A DNA stretch of 64,000 bases from Corallococcus caeni (GCF_036245865.1 NZ_BTTW01000005.1:248001-312000); one strand, 5' to 3'. Shown: positions 1 to 9,866, counted from the stretch's first letter. The notes: generated by a model from the sequence alone, not told the origin. Program-made: numbers and translations.

Positions 1-274
1 CCTCCCCCGCATTGAGCCGTCCCCCTTCCCCCTCCCCACCCCCGCCGCGTCCGCTACAGGTCTGTGGTTCCATGCCCTTCACCGGCACACGTCTGACTCC
101 GTGAGAATTGGACCCACACCGTAATTTTTTGACGAAGCGGTATTTATTTTCAATCATGGATCCGTCACGATTCCCCTGTCTGACAGTTTCAGCACCTTTC
201 TGGCTGAAAGCCTGGACTGCCTGACATTCTGGAAGTCGGTCCTCCGACTTCCCCCTCGAGCGGGAGCCCCCTAC
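1..274. other. non-coding region upstream of the first lipoprotein
   Basis: No convincing gene is visible. The stretch at about 121-156 is unusually AT-rich for this genome and contains TTGACG at 129-134, so it probably holds the promoter of the lipoprotein gene. A clear -10 partner at standard spacing is not evident. A GGGAG Shine-Dalgarno lies at 262-266, eight bases before the ATG at 275. Confidence 0.35.
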
Positions 275-1237
275 ATGCGCCTCACCCCTGCTTTTCGGTC
301 TGGAAGTGGATGCAGCGAGTGGTGGAACCGAGTTGCCTCACGCCAACCCCTGAAGGCGGCGTTGATGACGGGGGCACTGCTCGCCCTCGTGGGTTGTGGC
401 GGCGCGATGCCCGAGGACGCCCTGGGCGCGGACCTGGCGTCCGCGGATCAGGCGCAGCAGGTGGCCAACGGCCTGTCCACCAACGGGCTCTCCACCAACG
501 GCCTGTCCACCAACGGGCTCTCCACCAACGGGCTCTCCACCAACGGCCTGTCCACCAACGGCTTCAACGACTGGTTCGCCCAGAACGCGGACACGGCGCC
601 GACGCTGATGGCGTACATCGTGAAGTGCGCGGTGCCCGCGGGCCAGACGCGCACCTTCCAGTCCCCGACGACGGGGGTGAAGTACACGTGGCAGGGCAGC
701 CTGGGCCTGGCGCCGGGCTGGGCGTCGGGCATCCCCGCCACGGTGCCGGAGCAGCAGGCGGTGAGCGCGTGCCTGGCGGCGCACGCGAACAAGTATGGCC
801 TGCACATCGCGCTGTCCGTGCTGGGCCGCACGGCGGCGGGCGCGGCGGTGCCCTACTCCGCGGAGGAGCTGTCGCAGTTCAGCGCGAAGGAGGCCTGCTT
901 CTTCGGCAACCTGTTCACCAACGAGGGCCTGTTCGCGGCGCGTGATCGCGACTTCAGCACCGCGGAGAGCTCCACGCGCGCGTGCGGCCTCACGCTGAGC
1001 GCGGACACCTGCGCGCCCATCACCAACATCGGCAGCTGCGCGCAGTTCTGCACCAAGGGCGACCCGAGCCAGCCCTACTACACGCAGTGCACGTACAACG
1101 GGAAGACGTACCCGGCCATCACCACGCGCGTGCAGCCCACGGAGCTGTTCCGCTGCGGCGACGGCGTGTGCCAGTTCACCGAGCACGCGGGCTCCGGCAC
1201 CACGGCGGACAGCTGCCGCGCGGACTGCGGCGCCTGA
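275..1237 (+). CDS. Lipoprotein with NGLST pentapeptide repeats
   Basis: A predicted secreted lipoprotein of 320 residues with unknown function. The signal sequence ends in a lipobox (LALVGC, Cys41) after a basic N-region. The ATG at 275 has GGGAG eight bases upstream; an internal ATG at codon 31 is an alternative start. Residues 65-94 are six exact copies of Asn-Gly-Leu-Ser-Thr, and a Cys-rich tail (about 291-319) has a CGDGVC...C..DC pattern resembling short myxobacterial cysteine motifs. The middle part is Ala/Thr/Cys-containing and has no recognised fold. Repeated STNGL-type blocks directly after the lipid anchor suggest a flexible or beta-helical stalk holding the domain off the membrane; that is inference. 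No obvious operon partner: the kinase downstream begins 310 bases later. Confidence 0.85.
   Translation: MRLTPAFRSGSGCSEWWNRVASRQPLKAALMTGALLALVGCGGAMPEDALGADLASADQAQQVANGLSTNGLSTNGLSTNGLSTNGLSTNGLSTNGFNDWFAQNADTAPTLMAYIVKCAVPAGQTRTFQSPTTGVKYTWQGSLGLAPGWASGIPATVPEQQAVSACLAAHANKYGLHIALSVLGRTAAGAAVPYSAEELSQFSAKEACFFGNLFTNEGLFAARDRDFSTAESSTRACGLTLSADTCAPITNIGSCAQFCTKGDPSQPYYTQCTYNGKTYPAITTRVQPTELFRCGDGVCQFTEHAGSGTTADSCRADCGA
467..556 (+). repeat. Six tandem 15-bp units encoding NGLST
   Basis: Six in-frame 15-bp units alternate between two synonymous spellings, aacggcctgtccacc (units 1, 3, 6) and aacgggctctccacc (units 2, 4, 5), with a degenerate seventh start (aacggcttc) after them. All differences are silent, so the peptide is being conserved while the DNA drifts. 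Copy number could vary by slippage between strains. Confidence 0.95.
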
Positions 1238-1547
1238 AGCAGACGCACCTGTTGAACCTGCGGTGAAGTGCTGGACATGGACGGCCTCGGCCCCCACCTC
1301 GGGCCGCGTGTCCAGAAGCATCCGGGCGTGCGGTGGGTCCCTTCCGCGCGCCCGAATCCCAGTGGAAAATGACAGCCGGGACGTGAGCCTGGACGGTGTC
1401 CGCTCGACGGCGTCCTGTACTCGCGCACACCTTGCCGGGCACGAAGCGGCGGTGTTGGATGGTCCTCCACAGGCCGGGCCCGGCGTAGGGACCACCGCCA
1501 CGAGGAGCGGTGACGGCCGCGGATGGAGTCGGGTGGAGCGGGCCGCG
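1238..1547. other. 310-bp stretch without a convincing gene
   Basis: The kinase reading frame stays open back to a GTG at 1263, but the 95 residues this would add are compositionally poor (Arg, Gly, Ser, Thr rich, no motif) and no Shine-Dalgarno precedes that GTG. I treat the stretch as leader and promoter DNA. I see no clear promoter or hairpin. Confidence 0.5.
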
Positions 1548-2531
<984 letters not shown>

Positions 2532-2545
2532 AGCGGCGCCCCCGC

Positions 2546-3256
2546 TCAGCCTCCGCCGGGCGGCTTCACCCCGAGCGACCGCTGGAGCATCCCGCCAAGG
2601 ACCTCCCGGAAGCGCGCGTCCGACGCCGCGTCCACCGGGCGCCCCAGCACGGGCAGGAGCACCTCCCGCGCGAGCATGAACCACTGCGACGCGCACAGCG
2701 CCACGAGCAGCGTCATGTCCACCGCGTCGCGCGACGGCGGCGGCGTGCCCTGCGCCTGCGCCACGCGGCCGGACTGGAACTCCAGCGCGTCCGCCAGCAG
2801 CCGCAGGCCCTGCGCGCTCGCCAGCGGCATGTGCTCGGTCCGGCCGGTGAGCAGCGCCCAGGCCATCAGCCGGCCGTGCTGCCCCTGCTGGACCACCGCG
2901 AAGAAGCGCTCCAACAATTCTCCGGCGTCGGGCGGCGTCTCCGCCGCGAGCAGCTGCTCCCGGAAGGACGCGGCCAGCAGCTCGTTGCGGCGCAGGAGCA
3001 CCTCGCGAACCAGGGCCTCGTAGGTGCCGAAGTAGTGCGTGACGAGCGCGTGGCTCACCCCCGCCGCCTTCGCCACCGCCTGGAGCCCCACCCGGTCCGG
3101 CCCCTGCTCCACGAGCAGCGGCTCGGCGGCCTGGAGGATGGCCTCGCGCGCCTCCTCCGGCGTGCGCCGCTTCCGGGGCGCGGCGGGCTTCGCGGGACGA
3201 CGGGGAGCAGGGGTGCGCCGGGCCGGAGCCCGTCCCGGAGGACGCTTGGATGCCAT
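2546..3256 (-). CDS. TetR family transcriptional regulator
   Basis: A 236-residue TetR-type repressor. A Pro/Arg-rich N-terminal tail (1-31) precedes the three-helix DNA-binding domain; the helix-turn-helix lies at about 56-78 (LQAVAKAAGVSHALVTHYFG). The C-terminal ligand-binding half is not assigned to a known subclass. The ATG at 3256 was preferred over an upstream in-frame start that adds 12 residues. The gene is divergent from the fatty acid hydroxylase-type gene, and a perfect 6+4+6 inverted repeat sits between them at 3306-3321, so it probably represses its neighbour, itself, or both. Its end is 14 bases from the stop of the convergent kinase gene. Confidence 0.88.
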   Translation of the reverse strand: MASKRPPGRAPARRTPAPRRPAKPAAPRKRRTPEEAREAILQAAEPLLVEQGPDRVGLQAVAKAAGVSHALVTHYFGTYEALVREVLLRRNELLAASFREQLLAAETPPDAGELLERFFAVVQQGQHGRLMAWALLTGRTEHMPLASAQGLRLLADALEFQSGRVAQAQGTPPPSRDAVDMTLLVALCASQWFMLAREVLLPVLGRPVDAASDARFREVLGGMLQRSLGVKPPGGG

Positions 3257-3305
3257 CCCGGCGCATCCTAGCCACCGCGCTCCGTCCTTCAACGCGCCGA
3301 CGCTA

Positions 3306-3321
3306 TTGTCAGATTTGACAA
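3306..3321. promoter_or_regulatory. Palindromic operator between TetR and hydroxylase genes
   Basis: TTGTCA-GATT-TGACAA, perfect 6-bp arms with a 4-bp spacer, lies between the divergent genes. Its right half overlaps an exact TTGACA -35 hexamer. The layout is what is expected of a TetR dimer site that blocks RNA polymerase. Confidence 0.65.
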
Positions 3322-3344
3322 CGGACTGGGTTCGTCACTATCAA
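3315..3344 (+). promoter_or_regulatory. Sigma70-type promoter of the hydroxylase gene
   Basis: Exact TTGACA at 3315-3320, an 18-bp spacer and TATCAA at 3339-3344. Transcription would start near 3350, which argues against the in-frame GTG at 3349 and for the ATG at 3400 as translation start. Confidence 0.55.
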
Positions 3345-3399
3345 TGGGGTGTCCGGGCAGGCATGGCCCGGGGGTGTGCTGGCCTTCGCGAGGTCCGTG

Positions 3400-4260
3400 A
3401 TGCTGATGCTGCTGCCCCAGAATCCGTCGCTGCCCCTGCTGTTGCTGCTGGTCCTCTTCATCACGGGGACCATCAAGCTGCTGACGGTGACGGGCGGGTG
3501 GCTGGTGTGGCGCACGCGGCTGGCGGAGCGCTTCCGGGTGTACCGGCGGGAGCTGGCGAAGGGGCAGCTGCGCAGCGAGGCGCTCGCGGCGGTGGGCGTG
3601 GTGCTGACGGACGCGGTGCTCATCGCGACGTTCCGCTACTTCAGCGGGCCCCTGGTGGCGCCGTTCAACCTGACCCGGGCGCTGTGGTCCTACGCGTGGA
3701 TGTTCGTGGGCTTCGAGGTGTGGTTCTACGCGACGCACCGGCTGCTGCACCTGCCGCGCTTCTACCGCTTCCACGCCCAGCACCACGTGGCGCAGGTGAC
3801 GGAGCCGCTCACCGCGCTGTCGTTCTCCGTGGCGGAGCGGCTGGTGCTGATGGGCGGCGGGCTCAGCTTGCACTTCGCGGCCATGCACCTGATGCCGGGC
3901 ACGCAGGTGGGCATCCTGGCCTACATGATGACCAACTACCTGCTCAACGCCTTCGGGCACGGCAACACGGAGTGGCTGCCGAAGCGCTTCGTGACGTCCT
4001 GGGTGGGCCGCGTCTTCTTCACCCCCACGTTCCATGCGCTGCACCATGCGCGCTACCAGGGGCACTACGGCCTCTACACCGTGGTGCTGGACCGGTGGTT
4101 CGGGACCGCGTTTCCAGACTATGCGCTCGTGCACGCGCGCGCCCGCGCTGGCGAGGGGCTCACGCGCATCGGGGAGCGGCTGGCGGTGCCTCCTCCCGCC
4201 CCTTCCGTCCCCGCGGTGCCCCAGGTGTCCCAGGTGCCTGGAGCTCGCCAGGCGCTCTGA
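3400..4260 (+). CDS. Sterol desaturase / fatty acid hydroxylase family protein
   Basis: A 286-residue integral membrane di-iron oxygenase that would hydroxylate or desaturate a lipid. Three histidine boxes are present: HRLLH (113-117), HAQHH (125-129) and HALHH (212-216). Hydrophobic segments at about 10-30, 62-80, 95-112 and 150-185 give the usual bundle. The ATG at 3400 has GAGG six bases upstream; a GTG at 3349 would add 17 residues but coincides with the predicted transcription start. The gene is divergent from a TetR regulator and its -35 region overlaps a palindrome, so it is probably repressed until a lipid-like ligand appears. The substrate cannot be told from sequence. The C-terminal 35 residues are Pro/Val-rich and probably disordered. 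Confidence 0.87.
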   Translation: MLMLLPQNPSLPLLLLLVLFITGTIKLLTVTGGWLVWRTRLAERFRVYRRELAKGQLRSEALAAVGVVLTDAVLIATFRYFSGPLVAPFNLTRALWSYAWMFVGFEVWFYATHRLLHLPRFYRFHAQHHVAQVTEPLTALSFSVAERLVLMGGGLSLHFAAMHLMPGTQVGILAYMMTNYLLNAFGHGNTEWLPKRFVTSWVGRVFFTPTFHALHHARYQGHYGLYTVVLDRWFGTAFPDYALVHARARAGEGLTRIGERLAVPPPAPSVPAVPQVSQVPGARQAL

Positions 4261-4386
4261 GGTCCGCCGGGCCCCGACGTCCCGGGGTGGGCGCCAGGCC
4301 CTGGAGCGGCCCGGGAGCCGTGGGCCGACGGACAGTCCGCGCCTGGGACGACGCCCGGGAGGGATGGCATCCGGGGGGGCCGGCCC

Positions 4387-4392
4387 TAGAAT
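4387..4392 (+). promoter_or_regulatory. -10 element consistent with a leaderless transcript
   Basis: TAGAAT ends six bases before the GTG at 4399, and no Shine-Dalgarno precedes that GTG. This spacing is typical of leaderless mRNAs in high-GC bacteria. Confidence 0.35.
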
Positions 4393-4398
4393 CGAGCG

Positions 4399-5910
4399 GT
4401 GAACTCCCGGCAGGACATCATCATCATCGGCGCGGGCGCCAGCGGAACGCTGCTGGCGGCCTGTCTCTTGCGGGGCGCCCGTTCGCCCCTGCGCGTGGCC
4501 CTCGTGGAGCGGGGGGAGCGCCTGGGTCGGGGGGTCGCGTACTCGACGACCAGCGCGCGTCACCTGCTCAACGTGCCGGCCGGCCGCATGAGCGCCTGGG
4601 TCGAGGACCCGGAGCACTTCCTGCGCTGGCTGCGCGTGGAGGCGCCGGACACGCCGCCGTCCGCGTTCGCCGAGCGCCGCCGCTATGGCCAATATCTGGA
4701 GTCGGTGCTGAAGGAGTCCGCCGCGCGGGCCGCGCCGGGCGTCCAGTTGGAGACGCCTCGCGACGAGGTGACGGCGGTGGTGGACACCGCGGACGGCGTG
4801 AAGGTGTCGCTGGCGAGCGGCGCGACCCTGGAGGCGCGCAGCGTGGTGCTGGCGCTGGGCAACGCGCTGCCCGCGGACCTGCGCGTGCCGGACGGCGGGC
4901 TGTACGCGAGCCCCCGCTACCACCGCTCGCCGTGGATGGACGGGGCGCTGGAGGGCATCGGCGCCGGGGAGTCGGTGCTGCTCGTCGGCACGGCGCTCAC
5001 CATGGTGGACACGGTGCTGTCGCTGGGCGAGCGCGGCCACCAGGGCACGGTGCACGCGCTGTCGCGGCACGGCCTGCTGCCGCACCCGCACCGCGCGCAC
5101 GGGGCGAAGACGCCCGCCGCGGCGGAGCCCCTGCGCATCCGCGAGCTCTTGCGCTCGGTGCGCCGGGAGATGGACCGCTGTCGCGACGCGGAGACCGCGT
5201 CCCCTTCCGCCGAGGACGTGGTGCCGTTCAGCACGCTGCGGATCCGCGACGTGCTGCACGCGATGCGCCAGGAGGTCGACGCGCAGACGGCCGCGGGCGC
5301 GGACTGGCGCGCGGCGGTGGACGCGCTGCGGCCGGTGACGACGCCCCTGTGGCAGCGGCTGTCGGAGCCGGAGCGGCGGCGGTTCCTGCGCCACCTGCGG
5401 GCGTACTGGGAGGTGCACCGCCACCGCATGGCGCCGGAGATCCACGACGCGCTGGACGCGTGGCGGCGCGAGGGGCGGCTGGTGCTCCACGCGGGCCACG
5501 TGCTCGGCTTCGAGCTGGAGCCGGACGCGGTGGCGGTCCGCCTGCGCCCCCGGGGCGAGCGCGAAGCCCAGGTGCTGCGCGTGCAGCACGTCATCAACTG
5601 CACCGGCCCCGAGTCGAGCCCGGCCTCGCGCAGCCAGCCCGTCCTGCGCGGCCTGCTGGAGGCGGGACAGGCGCGCGCGGACGCGCTGGGCATCGGGCTG
5701 GCGACGGCGGGGGATGGCGCGGTGCTGGACGCGCGCGGCCAGCCGTCCGCCCACCTCTTCACGCTGGGCCCGCCGCGCCGGGGGGACCTCTGGGAGACCA
5801 CCGCCGTGCCGGAGATCCGCTCCCAGGCCCGGGACCTGGCGGACCACCTGCTGCGCCGGCTGGGCGCGGCCCGGACCACGACCTCCGAGACAGCCCCCGC
5901 CGGGGCCTGA
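4399..5910 (+). CDS. FAD/NAD(P)-binding protein (COG4529-like)
   Basis: A 503-residue flavoprotein of the FAD-NAD(P)-binding group. A dinucleotide-binding Rossmann motif is at the N-terminus (IIIIGAGASG, glycines 11-16), followed by GRGVAYST (about 44-51), a motif shared by this family, and a second nucleotide-binding region near 195 (VLLVGTALTMVD). Such proteins are often annotated as hydroxyacylglutathione-like or lysine/ornithine monooxygenase relatives, but the true reaction is generally unknown. The start is a GTG with no ribosome site and a TAGAAT six bases upstream. The neighbouring hydroxylase is on the same strand 138 bases upstream, so co-transcription is possible but not required. 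Length and motifs look complete. Confidence 0.82.
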   Translation: MNSRQDIIIIGAGASGTLLAACLLRGARSPLRVALVERGERLGRGVAYSTTSARHLLNVPAGRMSAWVEDPEHFLRWLRVEAPDTPPSAFAERRRYGQYLESVLKESAARAAPGVQLETPRDEVTAVVDTADGVKVSLASGATLEARSVVLALGNALPADLRVPDGGLYASPRYHRSPWMDGALEGIGAGESVLLVGTALTMVDTVLSLGERGHQGTVHALSRHGLLPHPHRAHGAKTPAAAEPLRIRELLRSVRREMDRCRDAETASPSAEDVVPFSTLRIRDVLHAMRQEVDAQTAAGADWRAAVDALRPVTTPLWQRLSEPERRRFLRHLRAYWEVHRHRMAPEIHDALDAWRREGRLVLHAGHVLGFELEPDAVAVRLRPRGEREAQVLRVQHVINCTGPESSPASRSQPVLRGLLEAGQARADALGIGLATAGDGAVLDARGQPSAHLFTLGPPRRGDLWETTAVPEIRSQARDLADHLLRRLGAARTTTSETAPAGA

Positions 5911-6072
5911 CACGTGCCCTGCGGGGTGCTTGCCTGGTAGCCGAGCTGACAGGCCCGATGATGAGGGGCAGGAAGTTCCTGCCCGCCAGCGGAAGGCTCC
6001 GCCCGGGGGGAGGCTGTGGGGCTCCGGCGTTTCGTGCGACATTCCGGGTCCCCCTCCTGGAGTCCCCTCCTC

Positions 6073-7359
6073 ATGGCCCTGAAGCGCCCCCTCCCCGCCC
6101 TCATGGGAGGCGTGTCCCTGTCCGTCCTCGTGAGCCTTGGGGCGCTGGCGTACCAGCACCTGCGCACCGACGCGCTGGAGGAACGGCTGCTGCGCGAGGT
6201 GAACACGCTGACGCACGCGGAACACCCGCGTCCGGTCCACGTCATTCCCGCGCGGCCCGGCACCTTCGGGGACGCCGTGGAGGCGCTGCGGCCCGCGCTC
6301 CTCCAGCAGGCCCGCGAAGCCCCGGCCCCCAGCGCGGCGGAGGCCGCGACCCGCGAGGCCGTGACGGAGGGACGCGCGCCGGTGACGGACCTTCCCGCCT
6401 CCAGCCACGAGGCCCTGGAGCGGAGCCGTCCGCTGATGCGGCAGGTGCTCGCCGCCACCCACGCGGAGTCCGGTGGCCTCCCGGAGGACCTGCGCCCGCT
6501 GTCCGGGCCGGAGACCTCACGGCGGGACGCGCTGCTCCAGGCCCTGCGCCACGTGGTGGAGCAGGCGGCGCTGGAGACGCGGCTGCTCGTGTCGCGGGAT
6601 GAAGCGGATCAGGCGGTGGACACGTGCGTGGACACGCTCGCGCTCAGCCGCGAGCTGGCCTTGGGGGGCGGGCTCCTGGGACAGCGCCTGTCCGCGACCG
6701 GCTATGGCCGCGTGTGGCGGGCCTGCGCGGACGCGCTCGACGCGGCCTCCCTGGCCCGCAAGCGCGAGGCCATCTCGCAGCTCACCCGGCTGCAGGAGGG
6801 CTTCCCGCCGGTGTCCCTGACGCTGCACGAGGAGGCCGTCGCCGCGCAGCTCCACGCCTTCCGCGACCTGCTCTCCGACGAGGCCCGCGCCGAACTCCCG
6901 CCCTCGTGGTTCGACGCGCCTTCGCTGCCCGGCGCCCTGTCGCGCCGGCTCCAGTGGCGGCAGTGGGTGGAGGACGCGGACCGGCTGCTCGCCGTGGCGG
7001 ATCAACCGGCCGAGGACCGGCGCAGCTCGCTGGAGGCCCTGGAGGCCCGCGAGCGCGGGGAGTTCTTCCGTCAGGCGGAGGCCCCGGCGGTGCGCCTGTC
7101 GCCCGAGGACGTGGAGGCCCTGGACCTGCGCGCGCTGCGCTCCGAGGCGCTCATCGCCCTGACCGAGGTCGACGTGGCCCGCGCGGAGAGGGGCCAGTGG
7201 CCGCGCGCGCTCCGCACCCGGACGAAGTCGCTGATGCTGAAGCCCGTGGACGAAAACGAGGCCCACATCCGCTCGTGCGTGCAGGGGATGATGCCCGACC
7301 CGCTGGTCGTGACGGCGGACGGTCCGCCCGCGCTCCAGCAGGTCCGCGACGTGCCCTGA
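6073..7359 (+). CDS. Membrane-anchored protein of unknown function
   Basis: I do not recognise a family. The 428-residue protein begins with a short basic segment and one hydrophobic helix (about residues 8-27), after which the rest is a mostly helical, Leu/Ala/Arg/Glu-rich periplasmic or extracytoplasmic domain. It probably sits in the inner membrane as a signal-anchor protein. The ATG at 6073 follows GGAG by ten bases; the frame is open for another 19 codons upstream but those lack a signal-like sequence. No catalytic motif or cysteine pattern stands out. The gene stands alone between the flavoprotein and an unrelated large unknown gene. Confidence 0.72.
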   Translation: MALKRPLPALMGGVSLSVLVSLGALAYQHLRTDALEERLLREVNTLTHAEHPRPVHVIPARPGTFGDAVEALRPALLQQAREAPAPSAAEAATREAVTEGRAPVTDLPASSHEALERSRPLMRQVLAATHAESGGLPEDLRPLSGPETSRRDALLQALRHVVEQAALETRLLVSRDEADQAVDTCVDTLALSRELALGGGLLGQRLSATGYGRVWRACADALDAASLARKREAISQLTRLQEGFPPVSLTLHEEAVAAQLHAFRDLLSDEARAELPPSWFDAPSLPGALSRRLQWRQWVEDADRLLAVADQPAEDRRSSLEALEARERGEFFRQAEAPAVRLSPEDVEALDLRALRSEALIALTEVDVARAERGQWPRALRTRTKSLMLKPVDENEAHIRSCVQGMMPDPLVVTADGPPALQQVRDVP

Positions 7360-7465
7360 CCGCCTCCCTGGTGGGTCGCTCGCGCCCGCTTCACGTCCGG
7401 CCTCCCACGTCACACCGGCGATGTAGGATGCGGCCTTTCCGTGGACGTCGTGGGAGGGAGCCGTC

Positions 7466-9697
7466 ATGTCGTGGAAGCTGGCGCTGCTGGACGAAGTGTC
7501 GAAGGTGCTGCCGGATGCGCCCCTCAAGGGTTCGGACATCCGCGTGGAATTGCCGACCGCCAGCTACGCGCTGCCCGCGGGAGAGAAGCTGGGCCCCCTG
7601 ACGTTCGCGTTCGACGTGTCGGCGCGCGGCTTCGTGGAGGGCTATGACGCCCCCGCGGACGTGGACGCGGCGGGCGTGGTGGGCGAGGCCCCCGGCGACG
7701 CGAAGGAGCAGCTGGCCCCGGCGCTCGTCCACGGCGGCGACCAGGCGTGGCTCAAGTACGGGGTGGAGGCGCGCGTGAAGGCGGAGGTCGGCTTCCCGCT
7801 GCCCTACGTGGCGCTCGCGGCCAACGGCGACGTGCGCGTGCTGCTGGCGGACTACCACCGGCACACGCAGGACACGAACGCGCGCGCCGCGCTGAAGCAG
7901 GACGCGCCCAACCTGCGGCTGCCCCTGCTCACGTCGTCGCTGGACACGCTGGGCGTGGGCGACGCGTTCGCCTTCCAGGCGCGCGGCGAGCTGTCCGTCA
8001 CCGCGACGCTGGACTGGACGGACGTCTACACCTCCAACCTCCAGACGCTGACGAAGCTCCTGTCCGCCAGCACCCTGCTCTCCTTCGAGGCCAAGGCGGG
8101 CGCCACCGTGTCCGCCAAGGTGAAGGTGGTGGACGACTACGCCGTCATCTTCTCCCGCCCCGCCCCAGGCCAGGTGCGCGTGCAGGTGAAGAAGGTGGTG
8201 GCCCGCGAGGCGGGCGTGACGGCCAGCCTCCACGTGGAGGCGAGCCTCACCGACCCGGCCGCCGTCGTCACGCAGGTGGAGAAGGTCCTCGAAGGACTCC
8301 TGTCGGTGCCGCTGTCCCGGTTCGAGTCCCTGATGACGAAGCTGGAGGCGCACACCCTGTCCGACGCCGAGACGAAGGTGCTGCGCCTCATCCTGGACCG
8401 GCTGGGCTTCGGGGAGCTGGAGGCCAACACCACGGCGCTGCGCACGCAGTGGGAGAAGCTCCGCACGGACGTGCGCGCGCGCATCCAGGCCCTGGCCGAG
8501 TCCAAGTTCGAGCTGGGCTTCCGCTACGAGTACCTGCGCCTGCGCGAGCAGACCACGCTGCTGTCCACCGTGTGCACCGACGCCCAGGCCCGCGCGCTGC
8601 ACCCGCTGCTGGTGTCGGGGCGGATGGACGGCGCGATGCAGCGCATGCAGGCCGAAGGCCTGGCGCTGGAGCAGTGCCTGCTGAAGGAGGTCAACAAGGA
8701 GTCGAAGGCCTGGGGCTTCTCCCTGAAGCTGGGCAAGTGGGCGCTGGGCGGCAACGACACGCGCGAGCTCACCCAGGTGGTGCAGCGCAACAGCCTGGAG
8801 AAGGAGGCGCCCCAGCGCATCTCGTTCCTGGGCGTGCGCAGCTACAGCGGCGCGCTGCTCACGCCGTACATGCACTGGACCGCGGACTTCAAGGCGGACA
8901 TGGCGGAGTTCCGCAAGTCGCCCGTCGTGGCGGACTTCGACCTGGGCCTGTACCTGCTGCTGGCCCATGACGCGCGCAAGCTGTCGGACAACGACCTGCG
9001 CCAGGCCGTGGACGAGGCCATCATCTGGGGCGCGCTGGACGACGCCGAGGAGGAGGAGGTCCTCCAGCGCATCCGCGACGCGTCCGGCGGCAAGGAGGTG
9101 GAGACGCGCGTGGAGCTGAAGCTGGACAACCGGACGCTGCGCGACGTCATCGACCACGCGGCGGACCCGGACGCCCCTTCCGCCTTCGCGCGCGCGCTGG
9201 CCCGGGCCCTGCCCTGGTACGGCGTGCCGTGCCGCGACCGGCCCGCCGTGCGCGAGTCCGTCTACGCTGCCCTGTGGAAGGCGTACCTGGAGCAGAACTG
9301 GTCCGCCGCCGACGCCGCGAGGACGGCCGCCGCGAACCTGAAGAACAACCCGCTCGTCGGGCACTTCGCGTACAGCGAGGGGCAGCTGGGCAACGGCATG
9401 CTGACGTTCGCGGAGGTCATCCAGAAGAACCCCGGCACCGTGTCCAAGTGGCGCGACCTGCGCGCGGGCCTGCTGGACCTGCGCAACAGCGAGCAGCGCT
9501 CGGCCTCCGTCTTCAAGGACGCGTTCAAGGCGCTGTCCCAGTCGTGGGCGCAGTCCTTCCACCTGAAGGCCACGGGCGCGTTCTTCCTGGAGCTGGCGGC
9601 GCGCGGCGGCAACGGCCTGGCCACCGTGGAGCGCACCTTCACCGTGACGGTGCCGGGGACGGGCGCGAGCATCGTCTTCTCCAAGTCGCGGGCCTGA
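7466..9697 (+). CDS. Large protein of unknown function (743 aa)
   Basis: Not recognised. The protein has no signal peptide or membrane helix and is probably cytosolic. The first 270 residues are rich in alternating beta-type hydrophobic patterns (for example VTATLDWTDVY and VRVQVKKVVA), while the middle and C-terminal parts are helical with many charged residues. The start ATG is preceded by GGAGGG at about 7452-7457. The gene is well formed, uses typical codons for this genome and is followed by two GC-rich hairpins. It has no operon partner. It may be a lineage-specific myxobacterial protein; a structure prediction would be the best route to a function. Confidence 0.78.
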   Translation: MSWKLALLDEVSKVLPDAPLKGSDIRVELPTASYALPAGEKLGPLTFAFDVSARGFVEGYDAPADVDAAGVVGEAPGDAKEQLAPALVHGGDQAWLKYGVEARVKAEVGFPLPYVALAANGDVRVLLADYHRHTQDTNARAALKQDAPNLRLPLLTSSLDTLGVGDAFAFQARGELSVTATLDWTDVYTSNLQTLTKLLSASTLLSFEAKAGATVSAKVKVVDDYAVIFSRPAPGQVRVQVKKVVAREAGVTASLHVEASLTDPAAVVTQVEKVLEGLLSVPLSRFESLMTKLEAHTLSDAETKVLRLILDRLGFGELEANTTALRTQWEKLRTDVRARIQALAESKFELGFRYEYLRLREQTTLLSTVCTDAQARALHPLLVSGRMDGAMQRMQAEGLALEQCLLKEVNKESKAWGFSLKLGKWALGGNDTRELTQVVQRNSLEKEAPQRISFLGVRSYSGALLTPYMHWTADFKADMAEFRKSPVVADFDLGLYLLLAHDARKLSDNDLRQAVDEAIIWGALDDAEEEEVLQRIRDASGGKEVETRVELKLDNRTLRDVIDHAADPDAPSAFARALARALPWYGVPCRDRPAVRESVYAALWKAYLEQNWSAADAARTAAANLKNNPLVGHFAYSEGQLGNGMLTFAEVIQKNPGTVSKWRDLRAGLLDLRNSEQRSASVFKDAFKALSQSWAQSFHLKATGAFFLELAARGGNGLATVERTFTVTVPGTGASIVFSKSRA

Positions 9698-9751
9698 GGA
9701 CGCGCACGCGTCCTTCCGTCCGGTTCCGCACGCTCCCCCGGCGTGCGGACC
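9697..9751 (+). terminator. Two consecutive GC hairpins after the 743-aa gene
   Basis: The first is AGGACGCG-CA-CGCGTCCT at 9697-9714, starting on the last base of the stop codon. The second has CCGCACGC (9726-9733) and GCGTGCGG (9741-9748) around a 7-base loop. There is no clean T-tract, as is usual in high-GC genomes, so this is a probable but unproven terminator. Confidence 0.5.
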
Positions 9752-9866
9752 GGGCTTCCGGCCGGGCGGTGGACGCGAAGGTGACGCGCCGCATTGCCCC
9801 GGCGCGAGGGCATCACTACATCCGGCTTCTCACGCAGCACGCGCGACGCGCGAGGAGCCCCGCGAG

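Noticed and set aside
1263-1547. An N-terminal extension of the histidine kinase
   Set aside because: The extra 95 residues have no domain, the GTG lacks a ribosome site, and the ATG at 1548 precedes a normal kinase.
3349-3399. GTG start for the hydroxylase gene
   Set aside because: The predicted transcription start is at about 3350, and only the ATG at 3400 has a Shine-Dalgarno.
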